A stretch of DNA of 64,000 nt from Gigaspora rosea (taxonomy: Eukaryota; Glomeromycota; Glomeromycetes; Diversisporales; Gigasporaceae), in contig QKWP01000077.1 in the NCBI GenBank assembly GCA_003550325.1, positions 335,717 to 399,716 on the forward strand. The letters are read 5' to 3'. Shown piece after piece: positions 11,737 to 23,506 of this stretch (within the stretch, counting starts at the first letter, position 1; every line of letters begins with the position of its first letter). A program made the translations under genes and the position numbers. The notes below the pieces were generated by a model, which worked only from the letters and a program-made list of their open reading frames with translations, was not told the DNA's origin and made no database searches.

Positions 11737-12628
11737 TACTTTTCTAAATGCACATTTTTGTCTTGACTAAAAGAAATTATTAATGTCAAATGCATTTTCT
11801 ATATTTTGCAAATGCAAGTTTTTTAAACCATTTTCTATATAAAACAACTTCTCTAAATGCATATAACTAAACTAATTAAATTTTAGTATTCAAGTTATAT
11901 TATACTATCATAATGATTTTATATTTAATGTTGCAATTTAATTAGCTTTTTTTAAATACAAACCTCTTGAAGTGCATATTTTAGATGCATCTATTTATAT
12001 ATATTGTATTTATAGATATTTGATTATATATATATAGTTACAATATATAAATTTATTAGTAATATATAACACTTTGATTTTTGTTTTTTCTTTGGATTAG
12101 CTTCACACTTTTTAGCTCTATTTTACTTTTTGTCAATATCCTTTCCAATTTTTCTTTCTTTTTAATACTATTCTCTTTTTTGTAACAAAATCTGATTGAA
12201 TATGTTTTTTTAATAATCTATAACTTTATCAGTTTTGACAATAAATCAACTAACCTCTTATTTTCATCCTTTTTAACACTAATTTTATCTCAGAATTCTT
12301 AGATAAATTCCTTTCTTTAAGGGCCAATTCTTGCATAAGAGTATCATATTTAGCAACTAATTTTTTAGAAGAAATTTTATATTAAATTTTTCTTTTTTGA
12401 AACAAAGTTTAGTATAATCAAATAGTTTCTTTGGAATCTATTAAAGATATAGTAAGAGTTAGTACTTTAGTTATATTAGTTCTTTTTTTTTGAAACTTTA
12501 GTGTGAGAACTTTTAGATTTGAAATAGAACCTGAAATATACATAAATAGGTCAGGGTAATTATAAAATTACCAAAAATAGAAAGATCTGCAGAAAACCTC
12601 AAAAATAAGCAAAAATTTACTATAAATA

Positions 12629-12902
12629 AGGGTAGGCTAAAGCCATGAAATTACCCGATATATAACCCGGATCAGTCTGAACAAAACAAAGCGAGATGGC
12701 AAAGACAAAACACGAAATATATAAAAAATGGCTATTCAAACCGTCTTGTTTGACTAAGTAAAAGTGTCAGAAATGCAATTTTACTATATAAAACTATCTT
12801 CTAACCTAACCCTAACCCAACCCTAACCCTAATCTCAATTAAAAATCAGAAAAATCAGAAAAATTGGGTAATCTCGTGATGTACCTGGCTTTAGCCATCC
12901 CC
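12629..12902. mobile_element. MITE with 8-bp TSD TATAAATA
   Basis: The 274-bp element has ends AGGGTAGGCTAAAGCCA and (reversed) GGGGATGGCTAAAGCCA, flanked by TATAAATA at 12621-12628 and 12903-12910. Because the duplication is AT-rich, its exact edge could shift by a base. The interior holds a telomere-like CCCTAA-rich stretch at 12801-12832. Confidence 0.7.
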
Positions 12903-12973
12903 TATAAATAGAAAAGATCTATTTAAAAATACAAAAAATAAGCAATCTAATACCTGACCTATCTATATATATT

Positions 12974-13315
12974 TAGGGATGCATTAGTCTGGTCTGGTCT
13001 GGTCCCTAAGAGGACTATTAATATAGTATTTACAGACCTGGTTCAGTCTGGTCCTTTAGTCCTATAACAGTCCTTAAATGATTACATCAATCTTAATACA
13101 TAAGATTTTATTGGCCCAAAATGATATAACTATTTAATATCAGATATGAACAAACATTATATGATCTATATTTCATCTGATTAAGAAATTTAATTGAGTG
13201 AACAAATTATAAGGACTAGTTCAAGGACCAGTCCTTTAATGGTCTCATAGTTCTTATCAGTCCCAGTTCGGGACTAGTTCTAGACCAGTTTTTTTTTAAA
13301 ACCAATACATTCCTA
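12974..13315. mobile_element. hAT-like MITE, imperfect TSD
   Basis: The 342-bp element has ends TAGGGATGCATTAGTCTGG and (reversed) TAGGAATGTATTGGTTTT. Flanks TATATATT (12966-12973) and TATATTTT (13316-13323) agree at 7 of 8 positions. The interior is built from repeats of CTGGTC/GACCAG and GGACTA. It is inserted close to the right end of the 12526-13331 element. Confidence 0.65.
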
Positions 13316-13331
13316 TATATTTTAGAATTCT

Positions 13332-16300
13332 TTAGGGATTACTAGAGATATTGGGCTAGGTTTTTCCTTTTTTTTGGTAAAGACAATTGGATATAGAGGC
13401 TAGTATACAATGTTTTTTCTTTATTAATATAGAGGCTATACTTTTTTGATTATTTTCAAAAGAAATTCTAGAATTTGTAAAATTTATATTTAAGATCACA
13501 AATTTTCAGAGTTTTATCAATGATTTTTTGGGCTTTCTTGGCTTGTTCATAGATAAGTATAACAAAAAGAACAGCATATCTCTTATTTAAAAATGTTACT
13601 TGTAAACATCTACTAATAGAATAATTTTTTACTATAGTAGAAATATCTAGTTTTTTTTAGAGCTTTATTCATCTAATTAATTCAGGATAACTTGCAATAT
13701 TTGGGTTTTTTGTTCAAGCTTGTTGGCTTATATTATTAGTTGGTAGTGGATATAATTTGTATATATATATTTTTTTAGGACTTCTTGAAATACAATTTTG
13801 TAAAGATAGATTTATAGTGACTCAAAAAAAAATACAATTAAAAAACAATACAAACAAAGCAAATACAATTTAGTAGTCTAAATTACAACTAAACAAATAA
13901 TTGCACTATTCTGTTAATGCCTCTTACAATACAAAAACCAAAAAAAAAAACAAAATAGAAGAAAATATTATAGAATCTAATTGTATTTGAGATTCTAGTC
14001 TCTTTAGTATTCGTATTTGTAAATTCTGGTAAGTATTATAAACTTACAATTACTACCACCAAAATTGTCAGAGATGGAAATCCAGACTAGTGGTACAAAA
14101 CAAGCAACTACCAACTACAAAGACAAACAATATTTTACAAAAACACTTCACAATATACCCAATAGTGAGTGATAGTATAATTTGTAAGGCTTAGATGTAT
14201 TAGAATATAATATATACACAAAACAGTTTATTTATTAATGAGAGCAGTGAAATTAAGATTAGTTTTTTTGTCTTTTTTATATTAATATTGTTTCTTTTTT
14301 TAAATTCAGCAATCCTGCTCTCTGTTCTGTAAACTTTATTATATTACTGCATGTACATTATATCCTACTTTAAAAGAAAGCTCACCCAATTTTATCCAAG
14401 TGCTACCCTCCTAGCAAAATTTTGTATCAATTTAGATTCTCAACTTACTGAGAATATGTTCCCACCTATCACTGGCTGACACATGCTAACCTTATCAAGA
14501 TTGTCTTCTTTTTAAACTTTTCTTCTAACCTTTTTAGTAGAAAGAACCTACTACAAGAAAAACTATAACAAGTAAGAAGAAATATATAAAAGAAAGAATA
14601 AAATGGGGAATAACAACTACTATCTAAACGACAAACCAAGTTCGACAAAAAAAATAAAATGAAAAAAAAGAAGAAAAAAGCAAAAAGAAAGAAAAACATG
14701 ATAGCACTATTAAAGCCTGTGCAAGACTATAAAAATTATATAGTATTGTTCAAAGAAATGCCTTATACCATATACTATATGTACATCAATAGAAAAAGGA
14801 AAAATCTATATGCCTAATAGGATGTTCTAGAAAGTAATTTCATTATATTATCCTTCCTGACCTCTAACACATCCTTTTTGTTTATGATGTGTGCAAAAAT
14901 GGATTTTACTCGTAATATCAATTCCAATTTAAAAAGCATATTTCTAATTTGAAAGGAATAAATACTTCTGATCTTTTGAAAGGGGTAAACCAAAATGCCT
15001 ACTTTTTAAAATTTTGAAAAGACCAAAGGGGTGCGAGAGGATCCTGAACAATCTATGTGATAACATATTTGAAAATTGCTAATAGAGGGCATTTTTTAAA
15101 AAAGATTATATTTGAAAAATAGATATTGGTGAAAATGGTTATATTTGAAAATAGCTAAATAGTATATTTAAAAGAATGCTAATAGGTAATTTTTACAAAT
15201 CTTATATTTGAAATGTGCTAATAAAAAATTCGTGGTATAATAAATATTAAAATTGAAAAATGCAAAAATCAGGAAAATGCAAAAATCAGAAAAATGCAAA
15301 AATTAGATAAAAATTAATCAAAACAGTTTTTTTTTAAGTTTTTTTTTTTATATTTTAAGGACATAAGTTTGTTTTTTTTTTTTTTTTAGAGATGTTATAT
15401 TTCAAAAAAAAAAGAAATGGGTAAAAGTTCAATCTAATGTTTGAAATGTAGCTTATATATACCAAACCAAAAGTGCTGACCAAAAAAATTTCTACTATGA
15501 TGCTCAAATATAACCTTATATAGATTATTCGGGTCCTGGCGCAGAGAAAGTACCAAACCTAAAGGAGTTTAACAGAGTTACACTATATAGAATAACATAT
15601 TTAACCAAGCCTTTACTTCTATTTTCATATCCATAGAACTTGACAAAGCTCCAGAGTTTTTCTACTATATCTTTGCTTAATAGTACCAAAGCCTGCCAAG
15701 GTGCTTTGCTTAAAAGTTTGCATATCTTTTTTATCTCTATTTTAGGTGCAAAACATCTAGTGAATGGGTTTTGTACCCAATAGCAGTTTGGTGAAGTTTT
15801 GTTGTATATAGACATATTAACTATAGAGTTTTTGTAGATTGGTATTCTTGGATAATTTGGTATAAGGATTCATTGGAAAGAGTTTTCGATTAATAACCTA
15901 TATTAATATTTTTTCATATTTGTCTATATTGCTAAATATATAATGCATTATATGATTTTTTTATACTATTTTATTTCAAATAAGATTAATTAATTTTATT
16001 AATCTTATAATTTATTATCCAAATATTAAAATTGCACTATTTCAGTTAGGGCGTATTCTCAATTTGGTTATTGATAATTTGCACCTTATTTAGAAATGAT
16101 TGGCAGTCAGATGATTCTTGAGTCTTATTTGAATTTTAAATAAATTATAATAAAAAATAATTTAAAAAAAAAATAACTAATAAAAAGACATTGAAAATTA
16201 CACTATTAGTGTTTAAACATCAGTATGCATAAAAATCATCAAAATAAAAAAATAAAAAATATACATAAAAATAAATCAAAAATAAAAACATACAAAATAT

Positions 16301-16435
16301 TTTATAATTTTTTTATTTATTACTGTTATATTTTACTACTGTATTAATAATCCCAAACCAAATTACTATACTATAAATTCTAAATCTAACTACTATATTA
16401 TAATCTAAATATCATACTATAAGTTCTGAATCTAA
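13332..16435. other. Gene-free stretch, about 3.1 kb
   Basis: No supportable coding region. A loose repeat of ATATTTGAAAAT..GCTAATA occurs at 15065-15240. The minus-strand frame 15525-15815 (96 codons) has no recognisable domain; it ends in AGGACCCGAA, the terminus of the 26631 element family, so it may be transposon debris. T-rich homopolymers occur at 15330-15415. Confidence 0.5.
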
Positions 16436-17060
16436 TTATTATACTACTAATCTACTACTATACTACCTGTTCTGAATCCAACTCTACTGTGCTACCTATT
16501 CTGAATTCAACTCTACTGTGCTACTTGTCCAAATCCAACTCTACTGTGCTACCTGTTCTGAATTCAACTCTACTGTGCTACCTGTTCCAAATCCAACTTT
16601 ATTGTGCTATGTCCAAAAATCTAACTCTACTGTGCTATGTCCAAAAATCTAACTCTACTGTACTATCTGTTCTGAATCCAACTCTAACATACTATATCAA
16701 AAAATCTAACTCTACTGTGCTATGTCCAAAAAATCTAACTCTCCTATGCTACGTTACTGCTACATTCAAAAAATTTAACTCTATCATGCTATGTCCAAAA
16801 AATATAAATCTATAGTACTATGTCCAAAAAATCCAACTCTATTGTGCTATATCCAAAAAATCTAACTCTACTATACTATATACAAAAAATCTAACTACTT
16901 TGCTATGTCCAAAAAATCCAACTCTATTATGCTCTACCTGTCCTAAAGCTAACTCTACTGTACTACAAGTCCTGAATCTAACTCTACTGTGCTATGTCTA
17001 AAAAAATCTAACTCTACTATGCTACATCCAAAAATCTAACTACTATGCTATGTTCTATGG
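16436..17060. repeat. Minisatellite, units ~25-35 bp (CTCTACTGTGCTA)
   Basis: About 20 units share the core AACTCTACTGTGCTA. They alternate between two spacer types, CCTGTTCTGAATCC and TGTCCAAAAAATCT. Type-1 spacers dominate at the left and type-2 at the right, so the array seems to have grown by local duplication. The open frame across part of it is only a by-product of the repeat. Confidence 0.9.
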
Positions 17061-17678
17061 TGCAAAAAAGAGAAAAGCTTTAGTTCTAATGAAAATAGTT
17101 TAATAAGCCAAAAAAAAATATACCGATAAATGGTAATTCTACAAACAACACCCCAATAGTAATAATAAGGCTCACAAGTTCACTTGCTGCAACTAGCAAA
17201 TTTTGTGTTAAAAAATCCTGATCTTAAGGTCTCACTTTTTTTTAGCTCAAGTTATAATCAAAGATTAACTAGGATGATTAAAAGTAGAGTTTTACATTAT
17301 TATTTTGAATATCATTTGGTAACAAGTGTAAGTAAAAATCTTGTGTAACCTTTGAGATAAATAATATAAAAAACGTGACAGGGCCAATCAAATTTCACTG
17401 AATTTTGTAGATCATTCTAGATCTTCGATCTCAAATGATCTCCAATTTGGAATATGCCCTGACTATATTTTGAAGATTTATTAATATTCAATATTCTTTC
17501 TAATTTAGTTAAGTTTATTCAATTAGCAGGCTGTGCTTCATTTTGGCTTATAGGCAATATTTGAATTTTTTTCTTTTTTTTTCTTATAGTTTCAAGTGCT
17601 ATTACAGAGCTATCAGTTTCACTACTAACAACATGCTTAATAAAAAGTCTACAGACATGTACAGATTATATAATTTTG
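17061..17678. other. Gene-free stretch
   Basis: AT-rich sequence with no coding region, RNA gene or clear repeat that I can recognise. Confidence 0.45.
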
Positions 17679-18470
17679 CATGTACTGAGTATCATGTGAT
17701 TGTATGAATAAGTTTTTTGAAATAAAATTTTTTAGATTTTGGACAAACTTCCTTAATAACTACTGTATCTAATAGAATTTGATAAAAATTTTTTAAAAAA
17801 TTATCATCAAATTCTATTAAGTAGTTATCAAGAAATTTTTAGTTAAATTATAGAAAAATTTTTAAAGCTTACTAAAAATAACTATAGCAGAAATATTAAA
17901 ATTTTTGAACAAAATTCTTGACAATTAACTAATAGAATTTGATAGAAATTTTTAAATAAATTATATAAACAAGTAGAATTCGTTAAAAAAATGTTCATTG
18001 AATTCTGTCAAGTAATTGTTAAGAATTTTCATTTAAAGCTTGAAAAAATTTCCTACTATAGATATTAGAAGTTAGTAAAATTTTCCCAAACTTTGAGCAA
18101 AATTTTTCAACAACTACAAGATAAAATCAGCAAAATTTTTTTAAATTGAATTATACTTGCTATAAATTTATTTAAAAATCCTATCAATTCTATCTGATAA
18201 TTGTCAAGAAGTTTTATTCAAAGTTTAGAAAATTTTTTGCTTATAAAGGCTGTAGAAATTCTCAAACTTTGAATGCAAATTTCTTGACAAACTACTTAAT
18301 AGAATTTGATAAAAATTTTTTAAATAAATTCTACTTGTTTATAAATTTTATTTAAAAAAATTTCTATCAAATTCTATCAGATATTTGTTGAGAATGTTTG
18401 TCCAATTTTAAAAAATTCTACTTCGAAAAAACTTATGTACATGCAATATCACGTGATACTCGGTACGTGA
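17679..18470. mobile_element. Long inverted-repeat element, ~790 bp, with internal inverted sub-repeats
   Basis: The outer arms of about 60 bp match in reverse: GCATGTACTGAGTATCATGTG on the left and CACGTGATACTCGGTACGT on the right, continuing through the TGGACAAAC word. Inside, the words AATAGAATTTGATA and its reverse TATCAAATTCTAT recur at least six times around AAAATTTTTT, so the element is a nest of foldbacks. No coding capacity. The adjacent MITE at 18473 inserted at its right edge. Confidence 0.7.
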
Positions 18471-18472
18471 GA

Positions 18473-18802
18473 TAGGGTGTCCAGGATTATGCGATGCTAT
18501 GCTATGCACATAATTGACCATTTTTTCGCATCGCATGCTTCACATAATTAAGCAAAAAAAGCATTCAGGGCACGTGACTCAAATATGATTGGTAGATACG
18601 ATTTTTGAGATACGGGAAAGAATTCCGAAAAGTTCCGATGTAGAAAATGAACGAACTGAAAATGCGAGCAAGGTCGAGGCAATTTTTTTTGTCTCCGAGA
18701 ATAGTATATGTAGCATAACACAATAAAGAGCGCATCATTCATCGCATAATTGACCTCGGTAAATCGCATAATTTACCTTATCGCATAATCCTGAACACCC
18801 TA
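18473..18802. mobile_element. hAT-like MITE, TSD ACGTGAGA
   Basis: The 330-bp element has ends TAGGGTGTCCAGGATTATGC and (reversed) TAGGGTGTTCAGGATTATGC. Exact 8-bp duplications ACGTGAGA lie at 18465-18472 and 18803-18810. The interior is rich in GCATAATT and CGCAT words. The TAGGG end plus 8-bp duplication fits hAT. Confidence 0.9.
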
Positions 18803-18843
18803 ACGTGAGAAAAACAAATCACGTGATCTGCGCGTGCCCGTAG

Positions 18844-19157
18844 CAGAGACCCGTAAAAATTTTTTGTGTTATATAAAATCTTTATTTGCGTTATTGCAAA
18901 AATTTGTATTAATTTGTAATAAGATATTAACTTTATATTAATTTGCGATTTGTTTCGGAAAACATCAAAAATTTACTCAAAATTTGTTCTGACCTTGCTC
19001 ATCTTTTATGTTCATTCATTTTCTCTTTCGGAAACTTTAATTCAGCACACTATCTGACATTATTAGCCAATCAAATTTATAGAATACATGTGAATTTTAC
19101 CCTTAGAAATTTGGTTTAATTTGCATTATCATATATACAAATTTTTACGGGTCTCTG
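18844..19157. mobile_element. hAT-like MITE, TSD GCCCGTAG
   Basis: The 314-bp element has both ends beginning CAGAGACCCGTAAAAATTT. Exact duplications GCCCGTAG lie at 18836-18843 and 19158-19165. The CAGAG end plus 8-bp duplication fits hAT. No coding capacity. Confidence 0.92.
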
Positions 19158-19167
19158 GCCCGTAGAC

Positions 19168-19831
19168 TAGGGATAGCGCATATCTGCGATAGCATAGTCT
19201 GCGCATAAACCTGATTTTATCGCAAAAGCTATGCGATAGCATATTCGCATATCGGGACTAATTTTGCATTATTAATAGAGCATAATCTGCGCATAAAATG
19301 GCTGACATTATAATGTAATATCGGAACATTTTGGGATAATAGACAGTCAATAAAGGGGTTTACTTATGTAAAGCAAAATCTCTGATCTGTCATAACATTA
19401 GAAAATTTGCATTTTTTGATATAAAAGAGAGAGCTCAGAAGGTAGTGTCATAGTTAAATTTTGTATCTTGGTTTAACACTATTGTTATTGTTACACAACT
19501 ATCTTGCAATTTTATTGGTTCCGGATGCGTAGGGTCCGTTTTTGCTTGACATAAGGGAGCCCGTCAATAAACACAAAACACGAACATGGCAGTCGGGATT
19601 TTTCAGAAAGTACATTAATTTACCTGGTAAGTCAATGAAGGGTTCAGTAACTTACGATAGAAATTTATGAATTATGGTAATTTTACAGCCTTGGTGATCG
19701 CATATTTCACATGTTTCTACTTCGCATAGTTTGCAGCGTAATTCTAAAAAATTCATCGCATAATTCGCATAAATCGAATTGTCAAGCAGGCAGAATTTGG
19801 GGTCTGTCGCAGCAGAAAATGTGGATCCCTA
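19168..19831. mobile_element. hAT-like MITE, TSD CCGTAGAC
   Basis: The 664-bp element starts TAGGGATAGCGCATA and ends (reversed) TAGGGATCCACATTT. Exact duplications CCGTAGAC lie at 19160-19167 and 19832-19839. The left duplication overlaps the right duplication of the previous MITE by six bases. The interior repeats GCGATAGCATA and CGCATA. No transposase-like frame. Confidence 0.85.
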
Positions 19832-19839
19832 CCGTAGAC

Positions 19840-20385
19840 TTTCCGCATGCTCGATCTTTTTTTCGTCACGTGATCATTACCAATACCTTGTGTTCACATG
19901 TTGAATCGAGTATTTTGTGCATTTAAAAGTTTCTGTATTTGACGCTTAGAGTCGCAGCGTGGCACTACTCTCATATGTATATCTTCATTGGGTCAAATAA
20001 AGTTTGTTCTGAGCGAGAACAATAGCAACAATCTTTCCCAAATCTGGGATCGATTAAAACGTTGTGCAATCACTTAACATATGGCCAATAAACGTTTGTT
20101 TTGATCAACACGGATGAGTCCGACAAATTAAAAAAAAAGCACTAATAAAAATGTCGGAAAGGTGACTTTACTTATAGGCATGCCCAAACTTTAGCCCAAA
20201 CTAACCCTTACCCCAACTTTAATTAAATAGTCAAAAACAAACGAACGCACAATGTTTCGAACGATCCCAAATCTGGATTTTTTGGCAACGTTTAACAACT
20301 TTTTCTGAAATATGTCAGAAAATATAAGTAGCACGTGTTGTACATACGTACCAAAAATTTTTTTGCAACTTTTCAATATCGCAAT
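19840..20385. other. Upstream region of the F-box/LRR gene
   Basis: No coding region is supported here. It presumably holds the promoter of the gene starting at 20386, but I see no unambiguous TATA box or other site. The stem TCCGACA ... TGTCGGA at 20118-20164 is discussed among the rejected items. Confidence 0.4.
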
Positions 20386-22029
20386 ATGATAACATTGCCT
20401 CTTGAATGTTACGAAATAATTTTTAATAACCTCCGACATGATTATAAAAACTTGTTTTCATGTGCACTTGTAAATCGGCAGTGGTGTAGAGTTATTATAC
20501 CAATATTATGGAATGATCCGGGACACCATTTTCAAGATAGAAAGCTTATAAGAACATTTCTTTTAATGTTAAACGCTGAAGAGCAAACTTTATTAATTCC
20601 TTTTAATATTATCCTTCCAAGTTGCCCGAAACCATTATTTGAATATACAAGTTATATCACAACTATTAATTATTATTTTTATAACGGAATTAGAAATTGG
20701 GTTCCTTATAATAGACATGAAATAAATAGTAAACTTGTAAATGCTGTTAAATTTTCTTTAATCATAATGCTTCTAAGAACTAGCAAAAATCTTAAATATT
20801 TATATCTTGAAGAAATTGTTTGTAATCAATTAATATTTGAAATTCTTTATGAGAAAACTACTATTACCTCCATAGATTTATTTATTCCGTATAATATCGG
20901 CGATAAGGCAATAGATATATTAGTCAAGATCCTTAATAAGAATTCTACTTTGACTACTTTGAATCTTATATCAATTCAACGTGAGACTAAAGGAGTTAAA
21001 AAGCTATTGGAAGCTCTCGATAAGAACAATATCCTAAATTCTTTAGGTTTTCGTCTTCATCCAATTGCTACTGAAGAGGGAAAAATGATTGCAAAGTTTC
21101 TTTGCAAAAACACCACGCTGACTTCTTTAAGTCTATATATAAAATCTGAAGGAACAAAAGCATTAGCCGATGCACTTTGTGAGAACGCCACATTGACTTA
21201 TCTGAATCTTGGTGAGAATAATCTTGGATCGGGAGGAGGAAAAGCATTAGCCGATGCACTTTGTAAGAACGCCACATTGACTTCTCTGAATCTTAGTGAG
21301 AATAAGCTTGGTCTAGAAGGAGTAAAAGCATTAGCCGATGCGCTTTACAAGAACATTTCTCTAAAAGATTTGAATCTACGAAATAATGAAATTGGATCAG
21401 AAGGAGGAAAAGCATTAGCAGATGCACTTTGCAAGAACGCGACATTGACTTCCTTGGATCTTAGTGAAAATAAACTTGGATCAGAAGGAGCCAAAGCACT
21501 AAAAGATGCATTTTGCAAGAATATTTCTCTAAAAGATTTGAATCTACGAAACAATGGAATTGGATCAGAAGGAGGAAAAGAATTAGCCGATGCGCTTTGC
21601 AAGAACATTTCTCTAAAAGATTTGAATCTACGAAATAATGAAATTGGATCAGAAGGAGGAAAAGCATTAGCCGATGCACTTTGCAAAAATACCACGCTGA
21701 AATATTTGAATATTTATGGTAATAAACTTGGATCAGAAGGAGGAAAAGCGTTAGCAGATGCGTTTTGCAAGAACACCAAGCTAACTTCCTTAAATCTTGG
21801 CTATAATTTTCTTAGACCAGAAGGAGGAAAAGCATTAGCCAGTGCTTTTTGTAAGAAAATCTCGTTAAAAGATTTAAACCTTGAACGAAATGAAATTGGA
21901 TCAGATGGAGGAAAAGTAATAGAAGATTCACTTTGCAAGAATATCACTCTGACTTTTTTGAATCTTAAATATAATAATATTAATTTTAGAATAAAATCAA
22001 ACAATAGCTATATAGAAATACTACAATAA
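20386..22029 (+). CDS. F-box protein with ribonuclease-inhibitor-type LRR array
   Basis: A single exon of 547 residues. I chose ATG 20386 because the F-box begins at once (ITLPLECYEIIFNNL ... LFSCALVNRQWCRVIIPILW); the frame stays open upstream only through a non-ATG codon. Residues about 5-45 are the F-box. Residues 46-185 are a leucine-rich linker. From about 188 to 535 run around 12 LRRs of 28 residues, consensus LTSLNLSENKLGSEGGKALA followed by DALCKN, the RNI/NLRC3 type. Several units are almost identical (for example those starting with LKDLNLRNNEIGSEGGKALA), which points to recent unit duplication or conversion. By family knowledge it should act as an SCF substrate receptor: the F-box binds SKP1 and the LRR arc binds a target, here unknown. 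The cassette matches that of the BTB gene at 49861. Confidence 0.9.
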   Translation: MITLPLECYEIIFNNLRHDYKNLFSCALVNRQWCRVIIPILWNDPGHHFQDRKLIRTFLLMLNAEEQTLLIPFNIILPSCPKPLFEYTSYITTINYYFYNGIRNWVPYNRHEINSKLVNAVKFSLIIMLLRTSKNLKYLYLEEIVCNQLIFEILYEKTTITSIDLFIPYNIGDKAIDILVKILNKNSTLTTLNLISIQRETKGVKKLLEALDKNNILNSLGFRLHPIATEEGKMIAKFLCKNTTLTSLSLYIKSEGTKALADALCENATLTYLNLGENNLGSGGGKALADALCKNATLTSLNLSENKLGLEGVKALADALYKNISLKDLNLRNNEIGSEGGKALADALCKNATLTSLDLSENKLGSEGAKALKDAFCKNISLKDLNLRNNGIGSEGGKELADALCKNISLKDLNLRNNEIGSEGGKALADALCKNTTLKYLNIYGNKLGSEGGKALADAFCKNTKLTSLNLGYNFLRPEGGKALASAFCKKISLKDLNLERNEIGSDGGKVIEDSLCKNITLTFLNLKYNNINFRIKSNNSYIEILQ

Positions 22030-23506
22030 GCAAATAAATATAACAAATAGCCTATTATACTTAAATGTAGTAAAATAAATCTTAAATAAAAAATTTTTTC
22101 GAAAAAGCAAATATTATTAATCGTAAAAAAAAAAAAAAACAACTAACAAAGAAAAAGTGAAAATTCGTGTTGAATCTAAATTTAAACATGTCATAAATAA
22201 TATTTAAAGTCATAATTATTAATAAATATATACAAGTATATTCTAATAATTATAAAAACATATTCGAAATGGTTCCGGTGCGACTTTCCAAAACTATTTC
22301 TTGAGAGGACATATTTAAACAAAATCAGACAGTATTAAGCTAATTTCTGTGTAACAAAAATGTTCAAGTAAACATTTTAAAATGAAGTGCGGAATATGAA
22401 ACTTAACTATTTTAACTGATAAAATATTTTGATTCGATGTTGACAGAATTTAACTAGTGATAAAATATTTGATTCGATGTGTGACCAATTTAATTAATAA
22501 TTCGCACTACATGACACATTTGAATGAATTTGGATCATGCCGGCAAATCATTTAGGCTGATGTAATTTTATTAAAGAGCAAGCAGAGAGATTTGAGTAGC
22601 TGACCAATAGTATTAAGGCTATTATCGGTTAATTTTTAGATTCAAACATCTAAAATGATTGTGGTGTATTGAAAATTTTTTAGATGACCTTGGTCATATG
22701 TCTAAGCAGTATGACTACTAATCATATGACTAATATGACCATAAATCATATGACTGTGGTCATCGGTCATATGACTTTATATAAGATAGTTACGGATTAC
22801 ATAACGATAATGAATTTTTATCTCAATTTTATTTTAATTTATCTGTTAACTTAAAAATTACCTGCTTTTAATTATTTCTAGAGATGTTATTTGTCCAACT
22901 TCCTTGTATATAAAAAACCAATTCAGAATAGAATCGAAACAACTGGCTAACATCCTGAGCATATAATAAAGTATATGCGAAGCGCCAATTAAGATGGACA
23001 TGTGGAAAAGAGAGAGAGAGAGAGAGAGTTTTACAAGTACGCATTATAAAAAATGTACGTACGTACTATCAAAAATTTTATAACAGATATAGCCCTCATA
23101 TGTCATTTCGAATTTGTAGTGCAAAAAAAAATATATATATAGTACAGTAGTAAACGTACAGTACGTATATACATAAGTTCAACGAAACTAACCTATAATT
23201 ATATAAAACTCGTATTTAAAATAATTGCTTAAGTTCAATAAAACTAATCTAACTTATAATTATATAAACCTGTATTTAAAACCAATATCAATAAATATAA
23301 CGGTTATATTTGGAATACACCTTTTTAGACGTATTATATTCAACAGTATATTATTGAAAGCAGAGGAATTTCTAAAATTGAAATTACACGTGTGGTTATT
23401 GCTCTTTAAAGTTGTAATTGCATGTTGCTAATTTTTAATTGAGCAAATAAAGACATGTATGTATATATGTAGCTAATTCATTAACGCTTGAAAATCACGT
23501 TCTGAC
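22030..23506. other. Gene-free stretch with TCATATGA-rich repeat and GA microsatellite
   Basis: No coding region. At 22683-22795 the palindromic word TCATATGA and the related GGTCATATGAC occur many times within about 110 bp; a related cluster lies at 24470-24560. A (GA)n tract is at 23009-23028. The rest is AT-rich and featureless to me. Confidence 0.55.

Larger units (their letters stand above)
12526..13331. mobile_element. Degenerate relative of the 26631 element, with two nested MITEs
   Basis: The left end AGAACCTGAAATATA and the sub-terminal AATAGGTCAGG match the left end of the 26631 element. The right sub-terminal ACCTGACCTATCTATATA matches its right end. The right terminus is interrupted at 12974 by a hAT-like MITE; skipping that MITE, the end reads TATTTTAGAATTCT. 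A second MITE sits at 12629. No clear target duplication remains for the outer element, which fits an old insertion. Confidence 0.55.

Noticed and set aside
15525..15815. 96-codon minus-strand frame
   Set aside because: It has no recognised domain and ends in a transposon-terminus word. It may be debris, so it is not called a gene.
16489..16815. 108-codon open frame
   Set aside because: It is a by-product of the minisatellite; the protein would be repeated serine, threonine and leucine with no domain.
16436..17060. CRISPR-like array
   Set aside because: The units have no constant-length unique spacers, the spacers are themselves repeated, and the host is eukaryotic; it is a minisatellite.
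20109..20166. Hammerhead-ribozyme-like pattern: CGGATGAGTCCGACA ... TGTCGGAAAGG
   Set aside because: The stem TCCGACA/TGTCGGA is perfect and GATGAG and GAAA-like words are present. But the core reads CGGATGA instead of CTGATGA, the spacing around GAAA is wrong, and I could not find stems I and III. A covariance search would be decisive.
21068..22004. Minus-strand frames opposite the F-box LRR array
   Set aside because: They are shadows created by the repeated LRR codons; similar ones lie opposite the BTB-LRR array.
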